A stretch of DNA of 8,818 nt from Candidatus Wallbacteria bacterium (GTDB taxonomy: Bacteria; Muiribacteriota; UBA6191; JACPRK01): the NCBI GenBank assembly GCA_016199905.1, contig JACQFU010000101.1, positions 1-8,818 of the forward strand, read 5' to 3'. The translations under genes and the position numbers were made by a program. Of this stretch, positions 1 through 5,881 are shown one piece after another. Under the pieces are notes generated by a model. It did not search any database, was not told the DNA's origin, and was given only the letters and a program-made list of their open reading frames with translations. The first letter of the stretch is position 1. The number at the start of each line of letters is the position of its first letter.

Positions 1-57
1 GGGGCCGCGTCACCGGTGTCGTGACATCTTTCGAGTCCTGAATAAGCGAGGTGCGAG

Positions 58-645
58 ATGATGGCGAGAAAGTATGCGCGGAGATCCGGAATATGCGTGG
101 CGATGTTCGCGTTTCTGGGAAGCCTTGCGGCTTGCGGCGGAGCAGCCGGCGCGAAGGCGTGCGGGACCGCCGCGGCCGGATCGACCGCCGCAAGCGCGAC
201 GAGAGCCACGGGCAGCGGCGCAGCCGGTGCCGCTGGTGTCGCCGGAGCCGCTGAAGCTGTCGGAGCGGGCGCGGCCGGGGCGGCTGAGGCCGCTGTGCCG
301 GCAGCTGCCGAGGCTGCCGGGGGCGGCGGCGGGATGGCGGTGCTGGAAAAGGGGCTCGACCTGGCAGGGAAAGTTGCCGACATGGCACAGGGGGCGCAAG
401 GCGACGGCGGTGGTGCGGGCGGCGACGTCGGCGGCGGGGGCGATGCGCCAGCGCCTCCGGCGCCTGCGCCGCAGCCTCCGATCGTCGTTCAGCCCGTGGT
501 CGTTCAGCCGGTGGTCGTGCCCCCGGTGATCGTGCCTGCCCCGGCGCCGGTCCAGCCGCTGCCCGCGCGCCAGGCACCCTTTGCGCCGGAGCCTGCGGAT
601 GCGGCACCTGCCCGACAGTTGCCGCCCGTGCCCAGGATGTCGTAA
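58..645 (+). CDS. Ala/Gly/Pro-rich putative lipoprotein of unknown function
   Basis: A 195-residue protein that I do not recognise. The N-terminus has a basic segment (K5, R8, R9), a hydrophobic stretch (residues 12-24) and a lipobox LAAC ending at C26, so it is probably exported and lipidated. The residue after the cysteine is Gly, not Asp, which fits outer-membrane sorting in a Gram-negative cell. Residues 27-105 are mostly Ala and Gly. A short amphipathic-looking stretch (about 107-124, with Met, Leu, Lys and Asp) is the only part of normal composition. Residues 135-195 are Pro/Val-rich, with pentapeptide repeats of the VVQPV type. A GAGG at 48-51 serves the ATG at 58 with a six-base spacer; the second ATG at 61 is also possible. 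The next gene starts 62 bases downstream on the same strand. The low complexity makes homology calls unreliable, but the signal peptide and Shine-Dalgarno favour a real gene. Confidence 0.6.
   Translation: MMARKYARRSGICVAMFAFLGSLAACGGAAGAKACGTAAAGSTAASATRATGSGAAGAAGVAGAAEAVGAGAAGAAEAAVPAAAEAAGGGGGMAVLEKGLDLAGKVADMAQGAQGDGGGAGGDVGGGGDAPAPPAPAPQPPIVVQPVVVQPVVVPPVIVPAPAPVQPLPARQAPFAPEPADAAPARQLPPVPRMS
484..543 (+). repeat. 15-base imperfect tandem repeat (about four units) inside the lipoprotein gene
   Basis: Units of 15 bases begin at 484, 499, 514 and 529. The first two differ at one base (GTCGTTCAGCCCGTG and GTCGTTCAGCCGGTG); the third and fourth are more diverged. They stay in frame and encode VVQPV, VVQPV, VVPPV and IVPAP. 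Such proline-rich spacers commonly span the periplasm or wall, but that role is inferred. Confidence 0.7.
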
Positions 646-692
646 CTTGGGGGCGCCGCGGCAGCGCGCCGGGCACGCAGTCCCACGGGTTC

Positions 693-700
693 GAGAGGAG
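693..700 (+). promoter_or_regulatory. Ribosome binding site for the FGE-fold gene
   Basis: GAGAGGAG lies seven bases before the ATG at 708. It selects this start over the internal Met codons at residues 25, 32 and 49 of the same frame. Confidence 0.6.
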
Positions 701-707
701 CTGGACG

Positions 708-1577
708 ATGGCGTCGCCGGTCCACGGGTGCCTCCCGATAGATCCCTCCCCAGGCTTCCTGGAGCCTGGGGTGCGGCCGATGGCCGGTGCGGCGCCAGAG
801 ATGGCCAGGGCCGCCGGGTCGGAGTGGCTCAACCCGGCCGATGGCTCGGCGATGATCCGCATTCCGGGCGGAGTCTTCACGATGGGGGCCGACGAGGATC
901 GGTTCGACGAGCACCCGGCGCATCGTGTGAGCCTGAGCCCCTACTCGATAGGAAAGAACCCCGTCACCTGGGGGCAGTACCGCCGGTTCTGCCGCGAGAC
1001 GGGCTGGCCGGCACCCGAGTTGCCGCGCTGGCCGCTCCCGGGCGCTCCCGGGTGGGGACAGTATTGCGAACGCTCCGTGGGCCGCCGGCCTCTCGTGACG
1101 GGGCAACCGTTCTGGCAACCGGGCGACGACCATCCCGTCGTCAATGTCTGTTGGGAAGACGCGCAGGCCTACTGCCGCTGGGCCTCGGGACGCCTTCCGA
1201 CGGAAGCGGAGTGGGAGCTGGCCGCGCGCGGCTTCGACGAACGAAAGAACCCGTGGGGCAACCGGCCCACGGACTCGACGCTGGCCAACTTCGCCAGTCG
1301 CGGGACCACGGCCGTGGGCAGCTACCCGCTCGGGCGCTCGCCGCTGGGCTGCCTGGACATGGCAGGCAATGTCTGGGAGTGGTGCGCCGACTGGTACGGA
1401 GAGCACTACTACGAGAACAGCCCATCGAAGGACCCGCAGGGCCCCGAAAACGGATGCGCACGAGTGCTGCGAGGCGGCGGCTGGTACTACTACGACATCG
1501 GGGTCCACATCCACTTCCGCGGCGTGGGCAATCCGCGCAACCAGTGCGACACCGTCGGCTTTCGCGTGGCGCTGTGA
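708..1577 (+). CDS. SUMF1/FGE-sulfatase-fold protein lacking the catalytic cysteines
   Basis: A 289-residue protein whose residues about 47-289 form one formylglycine-generating-enzyme (FGE-sulfatase) domain. Visible family signatures are GGVFTMG (54-60), the NPVTWGQYRRFC segment (84-95), RLPTEAEWELAARG (162-175), DMAGNVWEWCADWY (217-230), RVLRGGGW (252-259) and the closing GFRVAL (284-289). True FGEs use two cysteines just after the RGGS motif to oxidise a sulfatase cysteine. By hand alignment to human FGE (C336, C341) these positions are Y261 and V266, so formylglycine activity is unlikely. The many FGE-fold proteins without these cysteines have varied or unknown roles (PvdO-like, EgtB-like, kinase-linked or putative ligand-binding modules). 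No DinB or kinase domain is attached. I see no convincing signal peptide, so it is probably cytoplasmic. It follows the lipoprotein gene by 62 bases and converges on the MOSC gene with only 12 bases between stops. Confidence 0.88.
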   Translation: MASPVHGCLPIDPSPGFLEPGVRPMAGAAPEMARAAGSEWLNPADGSAMIRIPGGVFTMGADEDRFDEHPAHRVSLSPYSIGKNPVTWGQYRRFCRETGWPAPELPRWPLPGAPGWGQYCERSVGRRPLVTGQPFWQPGDDHPVVNVCWEDAQAYCRWASGRLPTEAEWELAARGFDERKNPWGNRPTDSTLANFASRGTTAVGSYPLGRSPLGCLDMAGNVWEWCADWYGEHYYENSPSKDPQGPENGCARVLRGGGWYYYDIGVHIHFRGVGNPRNQCDTVGFRVAL

Positions 1578-1589
1578 GCGGCGGAGTGG

Positions 1590-2063
1590 CTACTGCTGGT
1601 CCGCGCCGATCACGAGGTCGCCAACGCGGATGACGCCCGCGCCCACGATCTGGGCGCGCAGGCCGCCGCGGTGAACCAGTCCCGGCAGCACGGGCTTGCC
1701 GGTCAGTTTCTGAAGGTGCGAGCAGGGCTCGCAGAGCCGCACTCCGCGAAGTCGAACGGCGCCGACCAGGAATTCGCGGCCGACCAGGTGGTTCAAAGGA
1801 ACGCCGCGGGTGACGATGTTGCGGCGGCTCTCCCGAAGGCCGAACTCGACGCCGCCCTCGACCTTGAGCGACTCGATCGCCTCCAGCTCGATGAGCGTCA
1901 CTTCGCGTCCCGGCCCTTCCTTGCCGGAGAAGGTGCCCGTGCGGCCGAAGTAACGATCGCCTTGCAGCCCGTGACCCTCCACGGCTTGCGCTTCGGCAAC
2001 CTCCTGCATCGGCTCTCCCGCGGCGCCCGCGATCTGAATGGAGACGACTTCACCTTTGAACAT
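1590..2063 (-). CDS. MOSC domain-containing protein
   Basis: A 157-residue protein made of a single MOSC domain (the beta-barrel domain named after the C-terminus of molybdenum cofactor sulfurases). Typical motifs are HGLQGDRYFG (31-40), ESRRNIVTRGVPLNHLVG (78-95), RGVRLCEPCSHL (106-117) and LVHRGGLRAQIVGAGVIRVGD (129-149). C111 or C114 is the conserved cysteine expected to carry sulfur or contact the cofactor. Stand-alone MOSC proteins (YiiM-like and others) are linked to molybdopterin-dependent reduction of N-hydroxylated compounds or to sulfur transfer; the substrate here is unknown. The ATG at 2063 is the first start after the thioesterase stop, with a purine-rich GGAAGG about ten bases upstream. 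It is the last gene of the minus-strand run, 17 bases after the thioesterase gene. Length and motifs are normal for a complete single-domain member. Confidence 0.9.
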   Translation of the reverse strand: MFKGEVVSIQIAGAAGEPMQEVAEAQAVEGHGLQGDRYFGRTGTFSGKEGPGREVTLIELEAIESLKVEGGVEFGLRESRRNIVTRGVPLNHLVGREFLVGAVRLRGVRLCEPCSHLQKLTGKPVLPGLVHRGGLRAQIVGAGVIRVGDLVIGADQQ

Positions 2064-2080
2064 GCGCGTGCTGCCTTCCT

Positions 2081-2497
2081 TCAGGGCTGTTGCCCTTCGA
2101 TCGCGGCCACTTTTTCCCGCATTGCGGCCGGGATCGTCGCCTTGCGGCTGGTCGCATAGTCGTAGTACACGACCACGCCGCTGCCCTCGGCCACGGCCTC
2201 TTCGCCGCGCAGGATGCGATACTCCATCTCGGCGCTGGAGTCGCCCAGGCGGCTGACGCGGGCTTGCGCGAGCAACTCGTCGTCCATGAAGCAGGGCTTC
2301 AGGAACCGGCATCGGGTCTCGAGCAGGATGAAGCTGGAGCCCTTGGGGCCGGCTCCGTCGAGCATATCGAGCGCCTTCATGTAGGCGATGCGCGCTTGCT
2401 CGAAGAACGTGAAATAGACCGAGTTGTTGAGGTGCCCGAACGAGTCGAGATCCGCGAACCGGACCTTCTCGAGGACTGAAACGGGGAAGTGAGTCAT
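2081..2497 (-). CDS. Hotdog-fold acyl-CoA thioesterase (4HBT/YbgC-FadM-like)
   Basis: A 138-residue cytoplasmic thioesterase of the 4-hydroxybenzoyl-CoA thioesterase family, expected to hydrolyse acyl-CoA thioesters. The active-site segment is FADLDSFGHLNN (14-25); D18 corresponds to the catalytic Asp17 of Pseudomonas 4HBT. It is followed by the helix YFTFFEQARIAYM (28-40). The remaining strands (LLETRCRFLKP, 58-68; VVVYYDY, 108-114) fit a complete hotdog domain. The GHLNN form resembles YbgC/FadM-type members that act on short to long acyl-CoAs, but the chain-length preference cannot be read from sequence. The ATG at 2497 is preceded by GGAG with a nine-base spacer, and this Shine-Dalgarno overlaps the 3' end of the glycosylase gene, whose stop lies only five bases away. 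This suggests translational coupling in the ispH transcript. Confidence 0.9.
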   Translation of the reverse strand: MTHFPVSVLEKVRFADLDSFGHLNNSVYFTFFEQARIAYMKALDMLDGAGPKGSSFILLETRCRFLKPCFMDDELLAQARVSRLGDSSAEMEYRILRGEEAVAEGSGVVVYYDYATSRKATIPAAMREKVAAIEGQQP

Positions 2498-2502
2498 GGA
2501 TA

Positions 2503-3033
2503 TCAGCTCCGAGAGAGCAATTCCCAGAAGTACCACGTGGCCACGCTGCGCCAGGGACGCCAGGGTTCGCCCAGGCGCTCGAGGTCTTCGGGGACGGGCA
2601 AGTCGGCCAAGCCGTAGGCGCGCTGGACGCCCTTCTTGAGGCCAAGGTCGCCCACCGGCATCACGTCGGGGCGACCGAGACGGAAGATGAGGTACATCTC
2701 GGCGGACCAGCGGCCGATGCCGCGGACCTGCGTCAGGGACTCGACGACGGCCTCGTCGGGCATCTCGGGCGGCGTGGCCAGCAGCTCGCGGGCAGTCGGG
2801 AACTCCTTGCCCGGGAAGAGCGCCACGAGCCGCCCGAAGATAGTCGCGGCTGCCTTGCCCGTCAGTTGCTGGTAGACGATGCACTCGGCCAACGCCTGGA
2901 AAGGGTTTCGAGGAGGCCGCACTTGCAACCGGCAGGGCCCCAGCTCCTCGACGACGCGGCGCATCACGGGATCGCTCTCCCGCAAGTGGCGCACGCCACG
3001 ATGCCACTGGGGCTTCTTGCTGTCGATGCGCAT
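2503..3033 (-). CDS. Short AlkA-type DNA-3-methyladenine glycosylase (HhH-GPD), possibly internally deleted
   Basis: A 176-residue helix-hairpin-helix glycosylase related to AlkA/Mag, which would remove alkylated bases in base-excision repair. Family features are NPFQALAECIVYQQLTGKAA (43-62), the hairpin LTQVRGIGRWSAEM (100-113), and the motif around D129 in MPVGDLGLKKG (125-135), which matches the catalytic aspartate of AlkA (D238). The hairpin carries Trp109 rather than the lyase lysine, so it should be a monofunctional glycosylase. It lacks the N-terminal domain of E. coli AlkA, as many bacterial and yeast Mag proteins do. It is also short inside: where relatives have a GLSxxKxxYLxxLA helix pair between the LLATP and PDEEV segments, this protein passes directly from LLATPPE to MPDEAV (residues 84-96), about 30 residues fewer than I expect. 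The start at 3033 has no clear Shine-Dalgarno; it lies 17 bases after the ispH stop. Function is therefore less certain than family. Confidence 0.82.
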   Translation of the reverse strand: MRIDSKKPQWHRGVRHLRESDPVMRRVVEELGPCRLQVRPPRNPFQALAECIVYQQLTGKAAATIFGRLVALFPGKEFPTARELLATPPEMPDEAVVESLTQVRGIGRWSAEMYLIFRLGRPDVMPVGDLGLKKGVQRAYGLADLPVPEDLERLGEPWRPWRSVATWYFWELLSRS

Positions 3034-3050
3034 TGTCGCTGGCGCCGGGG

Positions 3051-3980
3051 TCAGATCTCCGATGAGGCGTCCTCGGCCTCGTCGTCGTGACGGGCGGTGC
3101 GGTGGATGAGGATCTGACCCGGGAACAGCTCTTCCAGCCGGCGCTCGACCTGCTGGATCTGATGCTGTGGTGTGGAGGTGCCGGCGCCGATGCCCAGGTT
3201 GTTGACGCGCTCGAACCAGGCCGGATCGATGGAGGCCGCGGAGTCGATGTGATAGGTGCGGTGCGGCAGATAGCGCTCGGAGATGCGCGCGAGGTTGGTG
3301 GTATTGGAGGACTCGAAGCCTCCGACGATGAGCATCGCATCCACCCACTGGGCCAGGTTCTCGACAGCCTCCTGCTGACTCTTCACGGGCTTGCAGCGCG
3401 TGTCGACGGCCTTGAGATCCGAGAAGCGGTGCTCGCGCAAGTAGTCGACGAGGCGCTCGAACTTTTCGCGGGCGATCGTCGTCTGGCAGAGCGCCACGGT
3501 GGGGCCCGAGATTGGCGGGAGCGCGTCGCAATCGTCCTCGGAGTAGATCACGTGGATGTGGGTGCCGTAGGAGCGGCTGGCGATGATCTCGGCGTGGTTG
3601 GGGTTTCCGACGAGCAGGATGGTGTAGCCCATCTCTTCGAACCGCTCGATCTTGGAGTAGACCCACTTGAGCAGCACCGGGCAGGTGGCGTCGTGGTAGG
3701 TGATCCCGCGCTCCTGGAGCGCTGCCTTGAGCTGCTTCGGATAGCCGTGAGCGGTGATGACGACCTCCTCGACCTGGCCGGCCAGGGTGTCGAGGTCCTG
3801 GTAGCGCTCCAGGATCGGGATGCCGGCCGCAGCGAGGTTGGCCACGACGAGCGGGTTGTGGACGAGCGGGCCCAGGATCGGCTTCTTCTCGCGCTCGGCC
3901 ATGTCGATGGCCGCCTCGACGCCGAAGCAAGTTCCGGCGCTGCGGGCGACGATCACCTCGAGGGGTCGGTTGCGAGGCAT
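3051..3980 (-). CDS. ispH: 4-hydroxy-3-methylbut-2-enyl diphosphate reductase (LytB)
   Basis: A 309-residue iron-sulfur enzyme catalysing the last step of the MEP isoprenoid pathway, reducing HMBPP to IPP and DMAPP in the cytosol. The three cluster ligands are C18 (SAGTCFGVE), C100 (HDATCPV) and C196 (VDTRCKP). The histidines that hold the diphosphate are present: H41 (LVHNP), H78 (TAHGYP) and H129 (NPNHAE), together with the proton-relay glutamate E131. QTT (166-168), SSNTTN (224-229) and GTSTP (267-271) match the remaining substrate-binding segments. Length is close to the 316 residues of E. coli IspH. The region after C196 (KPVKSQQEAV) departs from the common ATxxRQ pattern. The ATG at 3980 is the only good start, though no strong Shine-Dalgarno precedes it. 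It leads the minus-strand run with the glycosylase, thioesterase and MOSC genes, and a candidate promoter lies about 35 bases upstream. Confidence 0.95.
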   Translation of the reverse strand: MPRNRPLEVIVARSAGTCFGVEAAIDMAEREKKPILGPLVHNPLVVANLAAAGIPILERYQDLDTLAGQVEEVVITAHGYPKQLKAALQERGITYHDATCPVLLKWVYSKIERFEEMGYTILLVGNPNHAEIIASRSYGTHIHVIYSEDDCDALPPISGPTVALCQTTIAREKFERLVDYLREHRFSDLKAVDTRCKPVKSQQEAVENLAQWVDAMLIVGGFESSNTTNLARISERYLPHRTYHIDSAASIDPAWFERVNNLGIGAGTSTPQHQIQQVERRLEELFPGQILIHRTARHDDEAEDASSEI

Positions 3981-4015
3981 GAGGACAGGTGCGAGTAGCG
4001 AGTGGTCAGTACGGC

Positions 4016-4044
4016 ATGTTGAGGGAAACCGCGCTCTGGGTCAA
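4016..4044 (-). promoter_or_regulatory. Candidate sigma-70-type promoter for the ispH operon
   Basis: On the minus strand TTGACC (4044-4039) is followed after exactly 17 bases by CAACAT (4021-4016). The -35 box matches five of six consensus bases; the -10 box matches three, including the key A2 and T6. Initiation would fall near 4009, giving a leader of about 30 bases before the ispH start. This is a pattern match only, in a GC-rich genome whose promoters may differ. Confidence 0.3.
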
Positions 4045-4073
4045 GCGGTGCGGCTCTCCACCGTCCGTGAAGG

Positions 4074-4105
4074 TACGCCGATCTCGTCGGATTACGCCGA
4101 TCGGC
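4074..4105. promoter_or_regulatory. Direct repeat plus palindrome in the divergent intergenic region (possible operator)
   Basis: TACGCCGATC occurs at 4074-4083 and again at 4093-4102, a 19-base period close to two helical turns. The second copy runs into the perfect 10-base palindrome GCCGATCGGC (4096-4105). GCCGATC at 4077-4083 can also pair with GATCGGC at 4099-4105. The element sits 36 bases before the GTG start of the SagB-like gene and 95 bases before the ispH start on the other strand, a sensible place for a dimeric regulator. No known binding-site consensus is recognised. Confidence 0.35.
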
Positions 4106-4140
4106 AGCGTCCTGCAACAGCCCCCCCGTGATGCGCTAGC

Positions 4141-5814
4141 GTGGGTCCCGTGAAGCCCGTCGACGTCGTTCTTGCCTATCACGAGCGCACCAAGCACCAC
4201 CTGAGCCGTTACGCGGAGGGCCCGGGATACCTCGACTGGTCCTGCCAACCCGATCCGTTTCGCACCTATCGCGGCGCAACTCTCGTGGAGCTGCCGTTGC
4301 TTGCCGGCGAGTTGCCCGCCGCCCTCGACGAGCTGCACGCGGCGGGTGCCATCGCGCCGCGTCCCGTGGAACTGTCTAGCCTCTCCGCCTTGCTGGAGCT
4401 GTCGCTCGGGCTATCGGCCTGGAAAGAGCTCCGCGGCCAACGGTGGGCGCTTCGATGCAACCCCTCGAGCGGGAACCTGCATCCGACAGAGGGCTACGTG
4501 GTGACTGGCGGCATCCCGGGTCTGCCGGCCGGTGTCTATCACTACGTCAGCCGCGACCACACGCTCGAGCAGCGGTGCCAGGCGGAGGAAGCGCTTGCCG
4601 AGGCACTCCGGTCGGCTCTCCCCCAAGGCTCATTCGTCGTGGGATTCTCCTCCATCCACTGGCGCGAGAGCTGGAAGTACGGAGAGCGGGCCTACCGATA
4701 CTGCCAGCACGACGCGGGGCACGCCGCCGCCGCCGTGCGCTACGCCGCGGCCTGTCTCGGCTGGTCGGCGATGCTCGCCGACGAGGTGGGCGACGGACTG
4801 CTGGCAACCGTCCTGGGACTCGATCGCTCCACCGACTACAAAGGGGTCCAGCCGCTCGACCGCGAACATCCGGATACGGCGGTACTGGTCTGTCCGGATG
4901 CCGCCGCCGTCCAGCCCGGGGTGCAGGCCTGGACGCTTTCGGCGCCCGGCCTGGCGAGGCTGCTGGCGACCCAGGGCCGATGGCAAGGCGAAGCCAACGC
5001 GCTCAGCCCCGTTCACGTCGATTGGGAAGTCATCGAGGCTGCCGCCAGCGCCGCCGCGCGGCCCTACGAGTCCCGGACGGCGGCCCTCGCCGGCGCAGCG
5101 CTCCCCCCGATGCGCTCGACGAGCCGCCTGCCTGCGACCCGGCTCATCCGCCAGCGCCGCAGCGCGCAGTCGCTCGACGGTCAGACCGGGCTCGAGGCGT
5201 CCGCCTTCTTCGCGATTCTCGATCGGCTGCTGCCGCGCGGGGGCATCCCTCCGTGGGACGTCCTGCCCTGGAGACCGCACCTGCATTGCGGAATCTTCGT
5301 ACACCGCGTGAGCGGCCTGGAGCCGGGTCTGTATGCCTTCGAGCGCGACGAAGCCGTTCACGATCGCCTCGTCGCCGAGTGCCGGCCGGACTTCGCCTGG
5401 GAACGCCCCGCCTCGTGCCCCTCGCATCTGCGCCTCTACCGGCTCGTCTCGGGCGACACCCGCGAAACCGCCCAGATAGTGAGCTGCCACCAGGAGATCG
5501 CCGCCGACGGCGCGTTCAGCCTGGGGATGCTCGCCGACTTCGGCGACTCGATTCGCGCGCGAGGCGGCTGGTGGTGGCGCCGCCTCTTCTGGGAGTCGGG
5601 CGTATTGGGTCAGGCCCTCTACCTCGAAGCCGAGGCGGCCGGCTTGCGCGGCACGGGCATCGGCTGCTTCTTCGACGACGCCTTCCATCAGTCGATGGGC
5701 CTTCGCACCGACCGGTTCCAGACGCTCTATCACTTCACGGTCGGCGCGGCCGTCGAGGACTCCCGCTTGCTTACGATTCCGCCCTACGAACACCTGAACC
5801 GCGGTCGTCCGTAG
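4141..5814 (+). CDS. Tandem SagB/nitroreductase-type FMN-dependent dehydrogenase
   Basis: A 557-residue cytoplasmic flavoenzyme with two nitroreductase-fold halves. The N-terminal half (about 10-275) begins with the YHERTKHH and GPGYLDW motifs usual in SagB-type proteins. It carries NPSSGNLHPTEGYVV (107-121), an FMN-site segment, then SWKYGERAYRY (177-187) and HDAGHAAAAVRYAAACLGW (190-208). K179-Y180 match the Lys-Tyr pair important in thiazole/oxazole dehydrogenases of azole-peptide pathways. The C-terminal half (about 328-557) restarts with RLIRQRRSAQ (334-343) and has GLEPGLYAFERD (392-403) and WESGVLGQALYLEAEAAGL (484-502), but no equivalent Lys-Tyr pair. True SagB enzymes oxidise azolines made by a YcaO cyclodehydratase; none is encoded here, so the substrate is unknown. 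The start is a GTG at 4141 (a second GTG at 4150 is possible); no clear Shine-Dalgarno is visible, and an in-frame TGA at 4129-4131 bounds it. It is transcribed divergently from ispH and alone. Confidence 0.88.
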   Translation: MGPVKPVDVVLAYHERTKHHLSRYAEGPGYLDWSCQPDPFRTYRGATLVELPLLAGELPAALDELHAAGAIAPRPVELSSLSALLELSLGLSAWKELRGQRWALRCNPSSGNLHPTEGYVVTGGIPGLPAGVYHYVSRDHTLEQRCQAEEALAEALRSALPQGSFVVGFSSIHWRESWKYGERAYRYCQHDAGHAAAAVRYAAACLGWSAMLADEVGDGLLATVLGLDRSTDYKGVQPLDREHPDTAVLVCPDAAAVQPGVQAWTLSAPGLARLLATQGRWQGEANALSPVHVDWEVIEAAASAAARPYESRTAALAGAALPPMRSTSRLPATRLIRQRRSAQSLDGQTGLEASAFFAILDRLLPRGGIPPWDVLPWRPHLHCGIFVHRVSGLEPGLYAFERDEAVHDRLVAECRPDFAWERPASCPSHLRLYRLVSGDTRETAQIVSCHQEIAADGAFSLGMLADFGDSIRARGGWWWRRLFWESGVLGQALYLEAEAAGLRGTGIGCFFDDAFHQSMGLRTDRFQTLYHFTVGAAVEDSRLLTIPPYEHLNRGRP

Positions 5815-5865
5815 CCTCCGCCGAAACCGACCGCCGTCGTCGAAACGGTTGAGGTCCCGGAGGCT

Positions 5866-5879
5866 CGGCCCGCGGGCCG
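5866..5879. terminator. GC-rich palindrome between convergent genes, possible bidirectional transcription end
   Basis: CGGCCCGCGGGCCG is a perfect 14-base palindrome lying between the stop of the SagB-like gene (5814) and the stop of the peptidase gene (5882). A wider inverted repeat, GCCTCCG at 5814-5820 with CGGAGGC at 5858-5864, encloses an inner AACCG/CGGTT pair (5825-5829 and 5846-5850). There is no T-tract on either strand, so this is not a canonical intrinsic terminator. Position between convergent genes is the main argument. Confidence 0.35.
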
Positions 5880-5881
5880 GC

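Noticed and set aside
21..49. GTGACA near 21 as a -35 box for the lipoprotein gene
   Set aside because: No reasonable -10 hexamer lies at 16-18 bases, so the match is not better than chance.
648..672. GGCGC/GCGCC inverted repeat after the lipoprotein gene as a terminator
   Set aside because: It is a short stem in very GC-rich sequence with no T-tract; such pairs are expected by chance here.
504..1514. A 336-codon minus-strand open frame across the first two genes
   Set aside because: It is antisense to the FGE-fold gene and part of the lipoprotein gene and shows no family motif.
3087..3998. A 303-codon plus-strand frame opposite ispH
   Set aside because: IspH on the other strand has all its catalytic residues; the antisense translation resembles no protein family.
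4141..5814. A full azole-peptide (TOMM) biosynthetic cluster
   Set aside because: Only the dehydrogenase-like gene is present; there is no cyclodehydratase, precursor peptide, protease or transporter in the window.
4443..5852. Arg/Pro-rich plus-strand frame overlapping the SagB-like gene
   Set aside because: It is an out-of-frame shadow; composition is dominated by Arg, Pro and Ala with no domain.
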